The translations under genes were made by a program, and so were the position numbers. The notes under the pieces are model-generated. The model saw nothing but the letters and a program-made list of their open reading frames with translations. It had not been told where the DNA came from and ran no database searches. A DNA stretch of 5,774 nucleotides from Haloferacaceae archaeon (GTDB lineage: Archaea > Halobacteriota > Halobacteria > Halobacteriales > Haloferacaceae), in the NCBI GenBank assembly GCA_003554115.1, contig PWFE01000028.1:1-5774 (forward strand). Direction: 5' to 3'. Position 1 is the stretch's first letter. The number at the start of each line of letters is the position of its first letter. This document shows positions 1 to 5,174 of this stretch, piece after piece.

Positions 1-466
1 GGACGATCAACACCCCGACGTCGATTTTACCCGGCAGTGAAGTGATCTCGTCTTTGTCAGTCAACACCTTCACGATCACGGGTGTCGCACCGAACACGGT
101 CGCCAGCGCGATAACGAGCACTTCGGTTGTGCCGAAACCAAGTGCTAAGGCAACTAGAAACGCCAGCGCCGTCTGCAGAACGGTCTGGCCGATGGCGATG
201 TTGCTGATTGGCCTGAGGATCTCTTGGATATCCGAAAACCGCATTTTCATCCCGAGCAAAAACAGTAGAAAGCCCAACCCGAGTTCAGCCATATCGTCGA
301 CCAACCCTTCGGCAGTGACGACATCGAAGGCGACGGGGCCGAGAATGACACCCGTCAGAATGTAGGCAACAATCGTCGGCTGGCCAAACCTGCGGGCAAC
401 AAGCCCGACGGCCGTCGCAGCAACGATAATGAGCGCGAAATCTGCCGCGAGCGCGATATCAGTCAT
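1..466 (-). CDS. CPA2/Kef-family cation:proton antiporter, N-terminal part (cut by left edge)
   Basis: An open frame begins at ATG 466-464 and runs off the window, giving 155 residues without a stop. The protein is very hydrophobic. Likely membrane helices lie near residues 8-24, 30-48, 60-73, 88-110 and 114-133. The segment GQPTIVAYILTGVILGP (28-44) is the usual second-helix signature of the monovalent cation:proton antiporter-2 (CPA2, KefB/KefC/GerN-like) family. GFLLFLLGMKMRFSDI (65-80) and FGATPVIVKVLTDKDE (125-140) also fit that family. Members sit in the cytoplasmic membrane and exchange Na+ or K+ for H+, or act as gated K+ efflux systems. Which ion applies cannot be told, because the ion-binding core and any C-terminal TrkA/RCK domain lie outside the window. 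The aconitase gene is upstream on the same strand, separated by about 117 bp, a terminator and a separate TATA box, so the two probably do not form an operon. No Shine-Dalgarno site precedes the ATG. Confidence 0.9.
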   Translation of the reverse strand, partial: MTDIALAADFALIIVAATAVGLVARRFGQPTIVAYILTGVILGPVAFDVVTAEGLVDDMAELGLGFLLFLLGMKMRFSDIQEILRPISNIAIGQTVLQTALAFLVALALGFGTTEVLVIALATVFGATPVIVKVLTDKDEITSLPGKIDVGVLIV

Positions 467-503
467 TGGAGATTCGTCTGAAACGTCGTTTGCCTATCAG
501 CGG

Positions 504-509
504 TTTATA
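504..509 (-). promoter_or_regulatory. TATA box (box A) for the antiporter gene
   Basis: The minus strand reads GTATAAACCG, and TATAAA is centred about 40 bp before the ATG at 466. With the archaeal spacing of about 27 bp from box A to the start site, transcription would begin near 479-480 and leave a leader of roughly 13 nt. The placement is inferred from consensus only. Confidence 0.5.
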
Positions 510-555
510 CGTTCTCATTGATGCTCGACGAACCAGCTCACGGTGTGTCGAGTGT

Positions 556-572
556 CCAAAAAGAATGAAAAC
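556..572 (-). terminator. Oligo-T terminator after the aconitase gene
   Basis: Twelve bases past the aconitase stop codon the minus strand reads GTTTTCATTCTTTTTGG. Two T-runs of four and five within 17 nt are typical of intrinsic archaeal termination, which depends on oligo-U more than on a hairpin. It separates aconitase from the antiporter gene downstream. Confidence 0.55.
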
Positions 573-583
573 GGTAAGGCTGC

Positions 584-2554
584 TCAGTCGTCGGCCGGGG
601 CCGCGCCGCCTGATTCAGCCTGCTGTTTGGTCCACGACAGCTTGCCACCGGCGGCGAGAATGTCGCGCTCACGTTCGGACGCATCGAGACCGGCGGTGAA
701 CTCCCACTCGCCGTTGACGCTGACGGTGAACTCCTCGGCACCCGAGCGAACGCCCTCGCCGACGTCGTCGACGATTTCGATGTCGTCGCCCTGCTCGATT
801 TTCGCGTAGGTCTCTTCGTCGATTGCCAGCGGGACAATGCCGAAGTTAAACAGGTTCGCGCGGTGGATCCGGGCGAAGCTCTGGGCAAAGACGGCCTCGA
901 TGCCGAGATACATCGGACAGAGCGCGGCGTGTTCACGCGACGACCCCTGACCGTAGTTCTCACCCGCGACAAGTACGCCGCCGTCGGCGGCCCGAGCGCG
1001 CTCGGCGAACGTGTCGTCGACCCGCGAGAGGGTGAACTCAGAGAGCTTCTCGATGTTCGAACGGAACTTGAGAATGTCTGCTGTCGCAGGAATGATGTGG
1101 TCGGTGGTGATGTTATCCTCCATTTTGAGGATCGTCTCGCCGCCGACGGTGTCTGCGAGCGGATCTTTCAGCGGCACGTCACCGATGTTGGGGCCTTTGA
1201 TAAGCTCGTCGTCGATTGCTTCCTCAGGTGCGATAAGATCGGTTTTCGAGCCGTCGTACTTCTCGGGCAGCTCGATGCCGGGCGCTTCGAGATCGCCGAG
1301 TTCCTCGGCCAGATCGCGTGGGTCGACGATTTCGCCGGCGATGGCTGCGGCGGTCGCGACCTCGGGCGAACAGAGATAGACGTTGTCGTCTTCGATACCC
1401 GACCGTCCTTCGAAGTTGCGGTTGAACGTTCGCAGCGAGACCGAATCCGAAGCCGGAACGTGGCCGATACCGATACAGGCACCACACGTCGCCTCCGAGA
1501 AGTTGACACCGGCTGCCATCAGCTCGGCGACCCAGCCCTCGCGGGCCAGAATCTCGGCGGACTGTTTGGAGGCCGGTGCGATGATCATCTCGGTGTGCAT
1601 TGCGACTTCACGGCCTTTGAGCATCTTGGCCGCGGGTAGAATGTCCTCGTAGCTGCCGTTGGTACAGGAACCGATCATGACCTGCTCGACACGCTCGCCG
1701 GCGACCTCGCGGACGGGCACGACCTTGTCGGGCATGCTCGGACACGCGATGAGCGGTTCGAGATCCGAGAGATCGATGGTGATCTCGTCGGCGTACTCGG
1801 CGTCCTCGTCGGGTTCGAGTTCGACGTACTCGTCAGGTCGACCAACGCGTTCGAGGTAGTCTTTGGTCTGTTCGTCGGTCGGGAAAATCGAGGAGGTCGC
1901 ACCCAACTCGGTGCCCATGTTGGTGATCGTCGTTCGCTCGGGAACCGTGAGCGTCTCGACGCCGGGGCCAGTGTACTCGAAGACCTTGCCGACGCCACCT
2001 TTCACGCTGAGCCGTCGCAGCATCTCAAGAATGACATCTTTGCACGAGGCCCAATCAGGAAGCTCGCCTTCGAGGCGAACGTTGACGACTTCGGGCATCT
2101 CGACGTAGTAGGCACCGCCGCCCATGGCGACGGCGATATCAAGACCACCCGCACCGATAGCGAGCTGTCCGAGACCGCCGGGCGTTGGCGTATGACTGTC
2201 CGAGCCGAGAAGCGTCTTGCCGGGTGCCGCAAAGTTCTCCTTGTGGACGTTGTGACAGATACCGTTGCCGGGTCGCGAGAAGTGTGCACCGAAGGTGCCA
2301 GCAGCCGACCGCAGGAAGCGGTGGTCGTCCGTGTTTTTAAAGTCGAACTGGTAGGTCTGGTGGTCACAATACTGCGCTGCGAGTTCGGTCTGGACGTCTT
2401 CGAGCCCGAGAGCTTCGAACTGCAGCCAGACCATCGTCCCCGTCGTATCTTGGGTCAGCGTCTGGTCGATTTCGATACCGATCTCCTCTCCGGGGGTGAG
2501 ATCCCCCTCAACGAGGTGATCGTCAAGGATTTTCTCTGTGAGCGTCAGTCCCAT
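584..2554 (-). CDS. acn: Aconitate hydratase (aconitase)
   Basis: Complete 656-residue [4Fe-4S] aconitase, which interconverts citrate and isocitrate via cis-aconitate in the cytoplasmic TCA cycle. The three cluster ligands are Cys297 (GSCTNGSYED) and Cys357/Cys360 (CGACIG). Residues matching the mitochondrial active site include Asp64-His65 (CDHQ), His101 (GICH), Asp119 and His121 (GSDSHTPTPGGLG), Arg379 and Arg384 (FNRNFEGR), and Ser538-Ser539-Arg540 (GENYGQGSSREHAA). Domains 1-3 occupy about 1-410 and an acidic linker about 411-470. The swivelling domain 4 starts near 478 (MEDNITTDH) and includes RIHRANLFNFGIVPL (562-576). The sequence resembles the mitochondrial type more than AcnB. It is shorter than mitochondrial aconitase (about 750-780 residues) and the roughly 890-residue AcnA/IRP1 type, as usual for archaeal homologues. 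ATG 2554-2552 is chosen because a TATA box lies about 30 bp upstream and the protein starts MGLTLTEKIL, as homologues do. The gene is divergent from dut across 171 bp. No frameshift or missing catalytic residue is visible. Confidence 0.98.
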   Translation of the reverse strand: MGLTLTEKILDDHLVEGDLTPGEEIGIEIDQTLTQDTTGTMVWLQFEALGLEDVQTELAAQYCDHQTYQFDFKNTDDHRFLRSAAGTFGAHFSRPGNGICHNVHKENFAAPGKTLLGSDSHTPTPGGLGQLAIGAGGLDIAVAMGGGAYYVEMPEVVNVRLEGELPDWASCKDVILEMLRRLSVKGGVGKVFEYTGPGVETLTVPERTTITNMGTELGATSSIFPTDEQTKDYLERVGRPDEYVELEPDEDAEYADEITIDLSDLEPLIACPSMPDKVVPVREVAGERVEQVMIGSCTNGSYEDILPAAKMLKGREVAMHTEMIIAPASKQSAEILAREGWVAELMAAGVNFSEATCGACIGIGHVPASDSVSLRTFNRNFEGRSGIEDDNVYLCSPEVATAAAIAGEIVDPRDLAEELGDLEAPGIELPEKYDGSKTDLIAPEEAIDDELIKGPNIGDVPLKDPLADTVGGETILKMEDNITTDHIIPATADILKFRSNIEKLSEFTLSRVDDTFAERARAADGGVLVAGENYGQGSSREHAALCPMYLGIEAVFAQSFARIHRANLFNFGIVPLAIDEETYAKIEQGDDIEIVDDVGEGVRSGAEEFTVSVNGEWEFTAGLDASERERDILAAGGKLSWTKQQAESGGAAPADD

Positions 2555-2573
2555 AACACTCGCCGATGGTCCC

Positions 2574-2596
2574 TACGCGGGTATAAATCCCGCGTA
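2574..2596. promoter_or_regulatory. Perfect 8-bp inverted repeat enclosing the acn TATA box (candidate operator)
   Basis: The left arm TACGCGGG (2574-2581) and right arm CCCGCGTA (2589-2596) are exact reverse complements. They are separated by the 7-bp TATAAAT (2582-2588), which is the box A of acn. A dimeric regulator bound to the two arms would block TBP/TFB, so a repressor site is the simplest reading. The arms also cover the position of the TFB recognition element. The half-site does not match haloarchaeal operators I know (TrmB: TACT-N7/8-GAGTA; Idr/SirR-type iron boxes). The regulator is unknown and the function is inferred from position and symmetry. Confidence 0.5.
2582..2587 (-). promoter_or_regulatory. 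TATA box for acn
   Basis: The minus strand reads TTTATA, a match to the haloarchaeal box A consensus, centred about 30 bp before the acn ATG. The start site would fall near 2557, giving a leader of 0-4 nt. On the plus strand the same bases read TATAAA, so some activity toward dut cannot be excluded. The box is the loop of a perfect inverted repeat, described separately. Confidence 0.65.
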
Positions 2597-2618
2597 TTTC
2601 TCGACAGTTAACCGTGTC

Positions 2619-2626
2619 AAATATAG
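2619..2626 (+). promoter_or_regulatory. dut: Possible TATA box for dut
   Basis: AAATATAG on the plus strand is the only clear AT-rich box between the acn promoter and dut. Transcription would start near 2650 and give a leader of about 75 nt, consistent with dut having a Shine-Dalgarno site. The TATAAAT at 2582-2588 is an alternative, giving a leader of about 110 nt. Confidence 0.3.
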
Positions 2627-2656
2627 CCGGCAGCGAGTGTTTGCTCAACTGAGCGA

Positions 2657-2670
2657 CCTCGCGCGCGAGG
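2657..2670. repeat. 14-bp perfect palindrome in the dut promoter/leader region
   Basis: CCTCGCGCGCGAGG equals its own reverse complement over 14 bp without a loop. It lies in the acn-dut divergent region, about where dut transcription should start. It could bind a dimeric regulator of dut or be a chance product of CG-rich sequence. Confidence 0.4.
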
Positions 2671-2680
2671 CAAACCACTG

Positions 2681-2713
2681 CATGGATCTCGGTAAGGTTT
2701 TGAGCGATCCATG
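2681..2713 (+). promoter_or_regulatory. Candidate leader hairpin abutting the dut ribosome-binding site
   Basis: CATGGATC (2681-2688) and GATCCATG (2706-2713) are exact reverse complements around a 17-nt loop. The stem ends one base before the GGAGGTG ribosome-binding site. In the mRNA this hairpin would sit directly against the Shine-Dalgarno site and would sequester the upstream in-frame ATG at 2711. A role in translation is inferred. Confidence 0.35.
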
Positions 2714-2720
2714 GGAGGTG
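2714..2720 (+). promoter_or_regulatory. dut: Shine-Dalgarno site that fixes the dut start
   Basis: GGAGGTG complements the 3' end of archaeal 16S rRNA and is followed by a 5-nt spacer to ATG 2726-2728. It lies inside the longer frame that opens at ATG 2711, so 2726 is the real start. It is the only strong Shine-Dalgarno site seen before a gene in this window. Confidence 0.8.
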
Positions 2721-2725
2721 CATTT

Positions 2726-3190
2726 ATGTTCGAATCAGGCGCGTTCGTCGGCCAGCATCTCACACCACTTGAGGACAGCCAACTCCAGCCGAACGGCGTC
2801 GACCTCACGGCCGCAAACGTATTCAGCCAAACTGAGACAGGACGAATCAGCCGGGACGGAAAAACGGTGGGCGACCGCGAAGCAGTCGAGCCCGTCGACG
2901 GAACGTTCGTCCTCGAACCGGGGGCATACATCGTCCAGTACGGCGAGACCGTCCGCATTCCCGACGAGCACATTGGCTTTATTTACCCACGCTCGTCGCT
3001 GATGCGAAACTCCTGTATGCTCCACACTGCGGTCTGGGATGCTGGCTACGAGGGCAAAGGCGAGGGACTCTTAGAAATCCATCACAAAATCGAGATCGAA
3101 CAGGGTGCGCGAATCGCTCAACTCGTCTTTGCTGAGGCTGACCACGAGGGTACCTACGACGGCAGTTATCAGGGCGAAAACGTCGACTAA
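2726..3190 (+). CDS. dut: Deoxyuridine 5'-triphosphate nucleotidohydrolase (archaeal dUTPase, dCTP-deaminase fold)
   Basis: A 154-residue cytosolic enzyme expected to hydrolyse dUTP to dUMP and pyrophosphate, which keeps uracil out of DNA and supplies dUMP for dTMP synthesis. Diagnostic segments of the dCTP deaminase/archaeal dUTPase family are visible. They are QPNGVDLT (21-28), the phosphate-binding YPRSSLMR (87-94), WDAGYEGKGEGLLEI (104-118) with the probable catalytic Glu117, GARIAQLVF (127-135), and a C-terminal TYDGSYQG (143-150) that would close over the nucleotide. The family works as a trimer. It is shorter than the bifunctional Methanocaldococcus dCTP deaminase/dUTPase (about 200 residues) and resembles haloarchaeal proteins annotated as dUTPase. 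Whether it also deaminates dCTP cannot be read from the sequence. The start follows from GGAGGTG five bases upstream; an in-frame ATG at 2711 precedes that site and is rejected. The gene converges on the 3219-3851 gene with a 28-bp gap. Confidence 0.92.
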   Translation: MFESGAFVGQHLTPLEDSQLQPNGVDLTAANVFSQTETGRISRDGKTVGDREAVEPVDGTFVLEPGAYIVQYGETVRIPDEHIGFIYPRSSLMRNSCMLHTAVWDAGYEGKGEGLLEIHHKIEIEQGARIAQLVFAEADHEGTYDGSYQGENVD

Positions 3191-3218
3191 CGACTGGGAG
3201 GCAGTGGCTACTCAGGAG

Positions 3219-3851
3219 TTATTCGGATACTACCTCTTCGATTCCCGTCGCTGCAGGCTCGTCGAAGATGTCTTCCCATTCCTCCTCTGTGGCCCCCTCT
3301 TCGAGCATCGTAGATTCATCGACCAACAATGAGGCGAGATACGGCGCGTCGGGATTGAAATGGCTGTGAGTCAGTGTCGAGACGGTGTGTTCGAGTGCAC
3401 GATCCAAACTCGGGGTTGTCCGAACAAGTCGATGGCGGATCCCCCGCGAGCGATCATGAACGAACAACTCGATTTCGTCGGTCGGCAAAAAGATGTCGAC
3501 CGGCTTGAGAATAATATCGTACGAGCGCTGGTAGTGACTAAATACCAGTGCGTCTGCCAGCGGTTCGTCACCGAATTTGACGATCTCTGGGTCGACAGCC
3601 CAGCCCGAATCGAGATGGCCGTCGAGCTTGCGGTAATTAATGACGTTGCGTACGGTTGTCCGCTCGCGAATCGTCGCTAAGTCGATTTCGGGAGTCGGTT
3701 TGAACTGGGAGACGAACGTAGCCAGAAGCGACGTGAACGACTCGTCGACGCTGTCGTCGGTCCCGGTCGCCTCGATTTCGGGCGCGCGTGGCGAATCCGT
3801 GGCTGGTCGGATAAACGGGCTTTCGTCCGGCGGTCGTCCAGTATCGCTCAT
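3219..3851 (-). CDS. Hypothetical acidic protein, 210 residues
   Basis: I do not recognise this protein. It is a soluble, acidic 210-residue chain with no signal peptide, membrane segment or Cys-based metal site. Residues 1-37 are Pro/Asp/Glu-rich and probably disordered. A folded core seems to span about 38-180, with the distinctive stretches IRERTTVRNVINYRKLDGHL (61-80), FGDEPLADALVFSHYQRSYD (93-112), ILKPVDIFLPTDEIELFVHD (114-133) and FNPDAPYLASLLVDE (165-179). The tail 184-210 is strongly acidic. The alternating hydrophobic pattern around 100-145 suggests beta strands. Codon use is like the neighbours and the reading frame is long and clean, so a real gene is likely. ATG 3851-3849 has a TATA-like box about 26 bp upstream, matching a leaderless start. 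It converges with dut, and the contact is only 28 bp, so overlapping 3' ends are possible. Nothing ties it functionally to dut. Confidence 0.8.
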   Translation of the reverse strand: MSDTGRPPDESPFIRPATDSPRAPEIEATGTDDSVDESFTSLLATFVSQFKPTPEIDLATIRERTTVRNVINYRKLDGHLDSGWAVDPEIVKFGDEPLADALVFSHYQRSYDIILKPVDIFLPTDEIELFVHDRSRGIRHRLVRTTPSLDRALEHTVSTLTHSHFNPDAPYLASLLVDESTMLEEGATEEEWEDIFDEPAATGIEEVVSE

Positions 3852-3873
3852 GGTGTGTTTCTCAGTCGACAGT

Positions 3874-3879
3874 CTATAT
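3874..3879 (-). promoter_or_regulatory. TATA box for the 210-residue hypothetical gene
   Basis: The minus strand reads ATATAG within CACATATAGAC, centred about 26 bp before the ATG at 3851. That spacing predicts a transcript beginning at or within a base or two of the ATG, in keeping with the absence of a Shine-Dalgarno site. Confidence 0.5.
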
Positions 3880-4081
3880 GTGAACGTTCGTACTATCTAC
3901 TCAAAAATCCATCTACGCGTCAGACACTACCGGTCGAGAATCACGGTAGTCGTATAGTCGACTGGTAGGCGTCGACTACTCGCTGCCGATTGTTCTTTGG
4001 CCGGTGGTAGGTCTCACCTAGTGAGTATCAGTCATTTACAGGCTGAGAGGGAATAAACCGGACAAAGCCGGCGCAGGAAAA

Positions 4082-4103
4082 CGGGCTGGGAGGGAGTTGA
4101 ACC
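4082..4103 (-). repeat. 22-bp direct copy of the tRNA-Lys 3' end (att-like)
   Basis: These 22 bases are identical to 4178-4199. They cover the last 21 nt of tRNA-Lys(UUU) (two T-stem bases, the T-loop, the 3' T-stem strand and the 3' acceptor strand) plus one base past its 3' end. The copy lies 96 bp away on the 3' side of the tRNA gene, in the same orientation. Archaeal and bacterial tyrosine integrases use exactly this part of tRNA genes as attachment sites, so this looks like an att scar. The 74 bp between the copies hold no gene, so the element itself is gone or never complete. Confidence 0.6.
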
Positions 4104-4177
4104 ACGGTCGCAGCAAGCTGCTCTCTGATTCAACTCTTCGGTAGCTGCTTCACTCTCCACGTTGTTCCGAGCAGAAG

Positions 4178-4199
4178 CGGGCTGGGAGGGAGTTGAACC
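4178..4199 (-). repeat. tRNA-resident copy of the 22-bp direct repeat
   Basis: This partner of 4082-4103 overlaps the 3' end of tRNA-Lys by 21 of 22 bases. Identity ends sharply on both sides: G versus A at the left and C versus A at the right. That makes a local tandem duplication of the whole tRNA less likely than a site-specific crossover product. Confidence 0.6.
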
Positions 4200-4251
4200 C
4201 CCGACCGTCTGGTTAAAAGCCAGACGCTCTCCCTAACTGAGCTACCAGCCC
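4179..4251 (-). tRNA. trnK: tRNA-Lys (anticodon UUU)
   Basis: A 73-nt cloverleaf can be folded by eye on the minus strand. The acceptor GGGCTGG pairs with CCAGCCC and the D-stem GCTC with GAGC around a 9-nt loop. The anticodon stem TCTGG pairs with CCAGA around loop CTTTTAA, placing TTT at the anticodon (4217-4215). There is a short variable region, and the T-stem GGGGG/CCCTC (one G-U) encloses TTCAACT. No CCA is encoded, so it must be added post-transcriptionally, and no intron is present. It decodes AAA and, by wobble, AAG. The gene lies 99 bp downstream of the 4351-5013 gene on the same strand and has its own box A. Its last 21 nt are duplicated at 4082-4103. Confidence 0.97.
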
Positions 4252-4275
4252 TCATCCTGAGTTGCCTGCACTCGC

Positions 4276-4283
4276 TCATAAGG
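4276..4283 (-). promoter_or_regulatory. Box A for tRNA-Lys
   Basis: The minus strand reads CTTATGAG, centred about 28 bp before the mature tRNA 5' end, the normal place for an archaeal tRNA promoter. A second AT-rich patch, GATAAAAACC (4287-4296), lies about 40 bp upstream and would instead leave a 5' leader to be removed by RNase P. Confidence 0.4.
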
Positions 4284-4350
4284 GTTTTTATCAGCGGCGA
4301 CTGCGACGCTGGTTCACACAGTCGACTATACTGACAGAATAGCTGTTGGG

Positions 4351-5013
4351 CTACGGCTCGTCAGTAAAGTATGCTGCGAGTGCGTCAGCAACGACCTCAC
4401 CCGGCAGGCGGTTCTCCATTGAGGCTCGATGTCGGAGTTCCAGATACACCGAAGGGGGCAGTTGTATCGAAAGCTCGCCAAGCGAGATGCCGTGGTCCCG
4501 AAGTGCACGCTGGGCGTCTGAGCCGTCGTTGATCGCACTGGCAACCGAGCGAATATCCCGAACCGTCAGCTCAGCATCGAGACTCGCCCACGCGAGCAGG
4601 TATCGATCTTCCGTTGGGACGCGGGCGATATGTTTGGCAGCAGTCGGAGCGATATGTCCGCGGGCGACATGTCGACGGATCGACTGGGGCAGATCGTGGA
4701 CGCGCGCCCACTTTCGAATAAACGAGACTGTCACTCCCTCGCCAGCACGCTCGGCGGCTGCTTTGTATGAGCCGGTTCCCCGAACAAGCGCCGCACAGGC
4801 TGCAGCCCCGCGCAGCATCAACACGTGATCGTTACCACCGACCGCGCCGGTTGCAAACTCGTAGACGACCTCGGCGGCTTCGGCAACGCTCTCAGGATCA
4901 TCAGGATCGAAGCCGACAGCCTCGGTGGCCCGCTCACCAGTGATCTCCGGGTCCGCACGGACAACTGGCGTCCCGACCGGCGTTTCGCGGTCAGTGCCAT
5001 ACTCCTTACTCAT
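4351..5013 (-). CDS. ParB/KorB-like helix-turn-helix plus ribbon-helix-helix DNA-binding protein
   Basis: A 220-residue soluble protein. After a charged N-terminus (1-60) comes a helical region. YKAAAERAGEGVTVSFIRKW (83-102) reads as the helix-turn-helix, and VHDLPQSIRRHVARGHIAP (105-123) followed by AAKHIARV (125-132) continues it. This is the order seen in the central domain of ParB/KorB proteins: recognition helix, LP, then a basic helix ending G-x-I/L-x-x-x-x-A. Residues 179-216, beginning GELSIQLPPSVYLELRHRAS and ending VVADALAAYF, look like a CopG/MetJ ribbon-helix-helix, with a beta strand and two amphipathic helices. The ParB CTPase/nuclease domain is absent. No ParA gene is nearby. 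A similar protein seems widespread in haloarchaea (possibly the Pfam DUF7119 family; from memory, unverified). It probably binds DNA as a dimer or larger assembly, as a regulator or chromosome-associated protein. The start at ATG 5013 has a TATA-like box about 28 bp upstream. A transcript could read through into tRNA-Lys. Confidence 0.88.
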   Translation of the reverse strand: MSKEYGTDRETPVGTPVVRADPEITGERATEAVGFDPDDPESVAEAAEVVYEFATGAVGGNDHVLMLRGAAACAALVRGTGSYKAAAERAGEGVTVSFIRKWARVHDLPQSIRRHVARGHIAPTAAKHIARVPTEDRYLLAWASLDAELTVRDIRSVASAINDGSDAQRALRDHGISLGELSIQLPPSVYLELRHRASMENRLPGEVVADALAAYFTDEP

Positions 5014-5037
5014 TGCCAGTACATTCGAGGCGCATAC

Positions 5038-5045
5038 TAAAAATA
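5038..5045 (-). promoter_or_regulatory. TATA-like box for the HTH/RHH protein gene
   Basis: The minus strand reads TATTTTTA, centred about 28 bp upstream of the ATG at 5013, which predicts a leaderless transcript. No Shine-Dalgarno site is visible. Confidence 0.45.
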
Positions 5046-5174
5046 CCCCGCTCGGCTGCGGATAGACCGCTCTCTAAAAGCCGGCTCATCTGTCGACTCC
5101 AACTCACGAGCCAGCGGTGAAACTGCAGTTGGGCCAGCACGACACACAGACAAACACAGCAATCGAATAACGAG

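Larger units (their letters stand above)
3852..4178. other. Gene-free stretch with clustered inverted repeats and a possible small RNA
   Basis: No credible coding frame is present. From the left it holds the TATA box of the 210-residue gene (3874-3879), then a T5 run on the minus strand (3903-3907). Next is an inverted repeat ACTACCG/CGGTAGT (3926-3932, 3944-3950) and another TAGTCGAC/GTCGACTA (3955-3962, 3971-3978). Two overlapping, mutually exclusive stems follow: TAGGT/ACCTA (4008-4012, 4016-4020) and CTCAC/GTGAG (4013-4017, 4021-4025). A TTTATT box on the minus strand lies at 4052-4057. A copy of the tRNA-Lys 3' end covers 4082-4103, and a GCAGC-AA-GCTGC hairpin 4110-4121. The minus-strand box, the stems and the T5 run could bound a transcript of about 125 nt, but each element alone is common by chance. 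Confidence 0.4.

Noticed and set aside
538..972. Minus-strand frame rich in Arg/Ser overlapping the 3' end of acn
   Set aside because: Out-of-frame shadow of acn with the Arg/Ser/Pro-rich composition typical of such shadows in GC-rich genes.
863..1639. 258-codon plus-strand open frame opposite acn
   Set aside because: It lies wholly antisense to the conserved aconitase. Its length follows from G/C-biased third positions in acn, it has no promoter or ribosome site of its own, and its sequence resembles no family.
2711..2725. Longer dut start at ATG 2711
   Set aside because: The GGAGGTG ribosome-binding site lies inside this extension, and the 2711 ATG is part of a hairpin stem. The family sequence begins naturally at MFESGAF (2726).
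2538..3002. Plus-strand frame across the acn-dut region
   Set aside because: It starts inside acn and overlaps dut in another frame. Its Ser/Thr/Arg-rich composition is that of a shadow frame.
3897..4026. TACTC/GAGTA-like half-sites suggesting a TrmB operator
   Set aside because: The paired TACT-N7/8-GAGTA spacing is not found, and only scattered half-sites occur.
4082..4177. A second, degenerate tRNA gene
   Set aside because: Only the T-loop and 3' acceptor part is present. No D-arm, anticodon arm or 5' acceptor strand can be folded upstream of it.
5121..5130. AACTGCAGTT palindrome between the HTH/RHH gene and the small acidic gene
   Set aside because: Ten-bp palindromes are expected by chance at this window size, and it is not placed on a promoter element.
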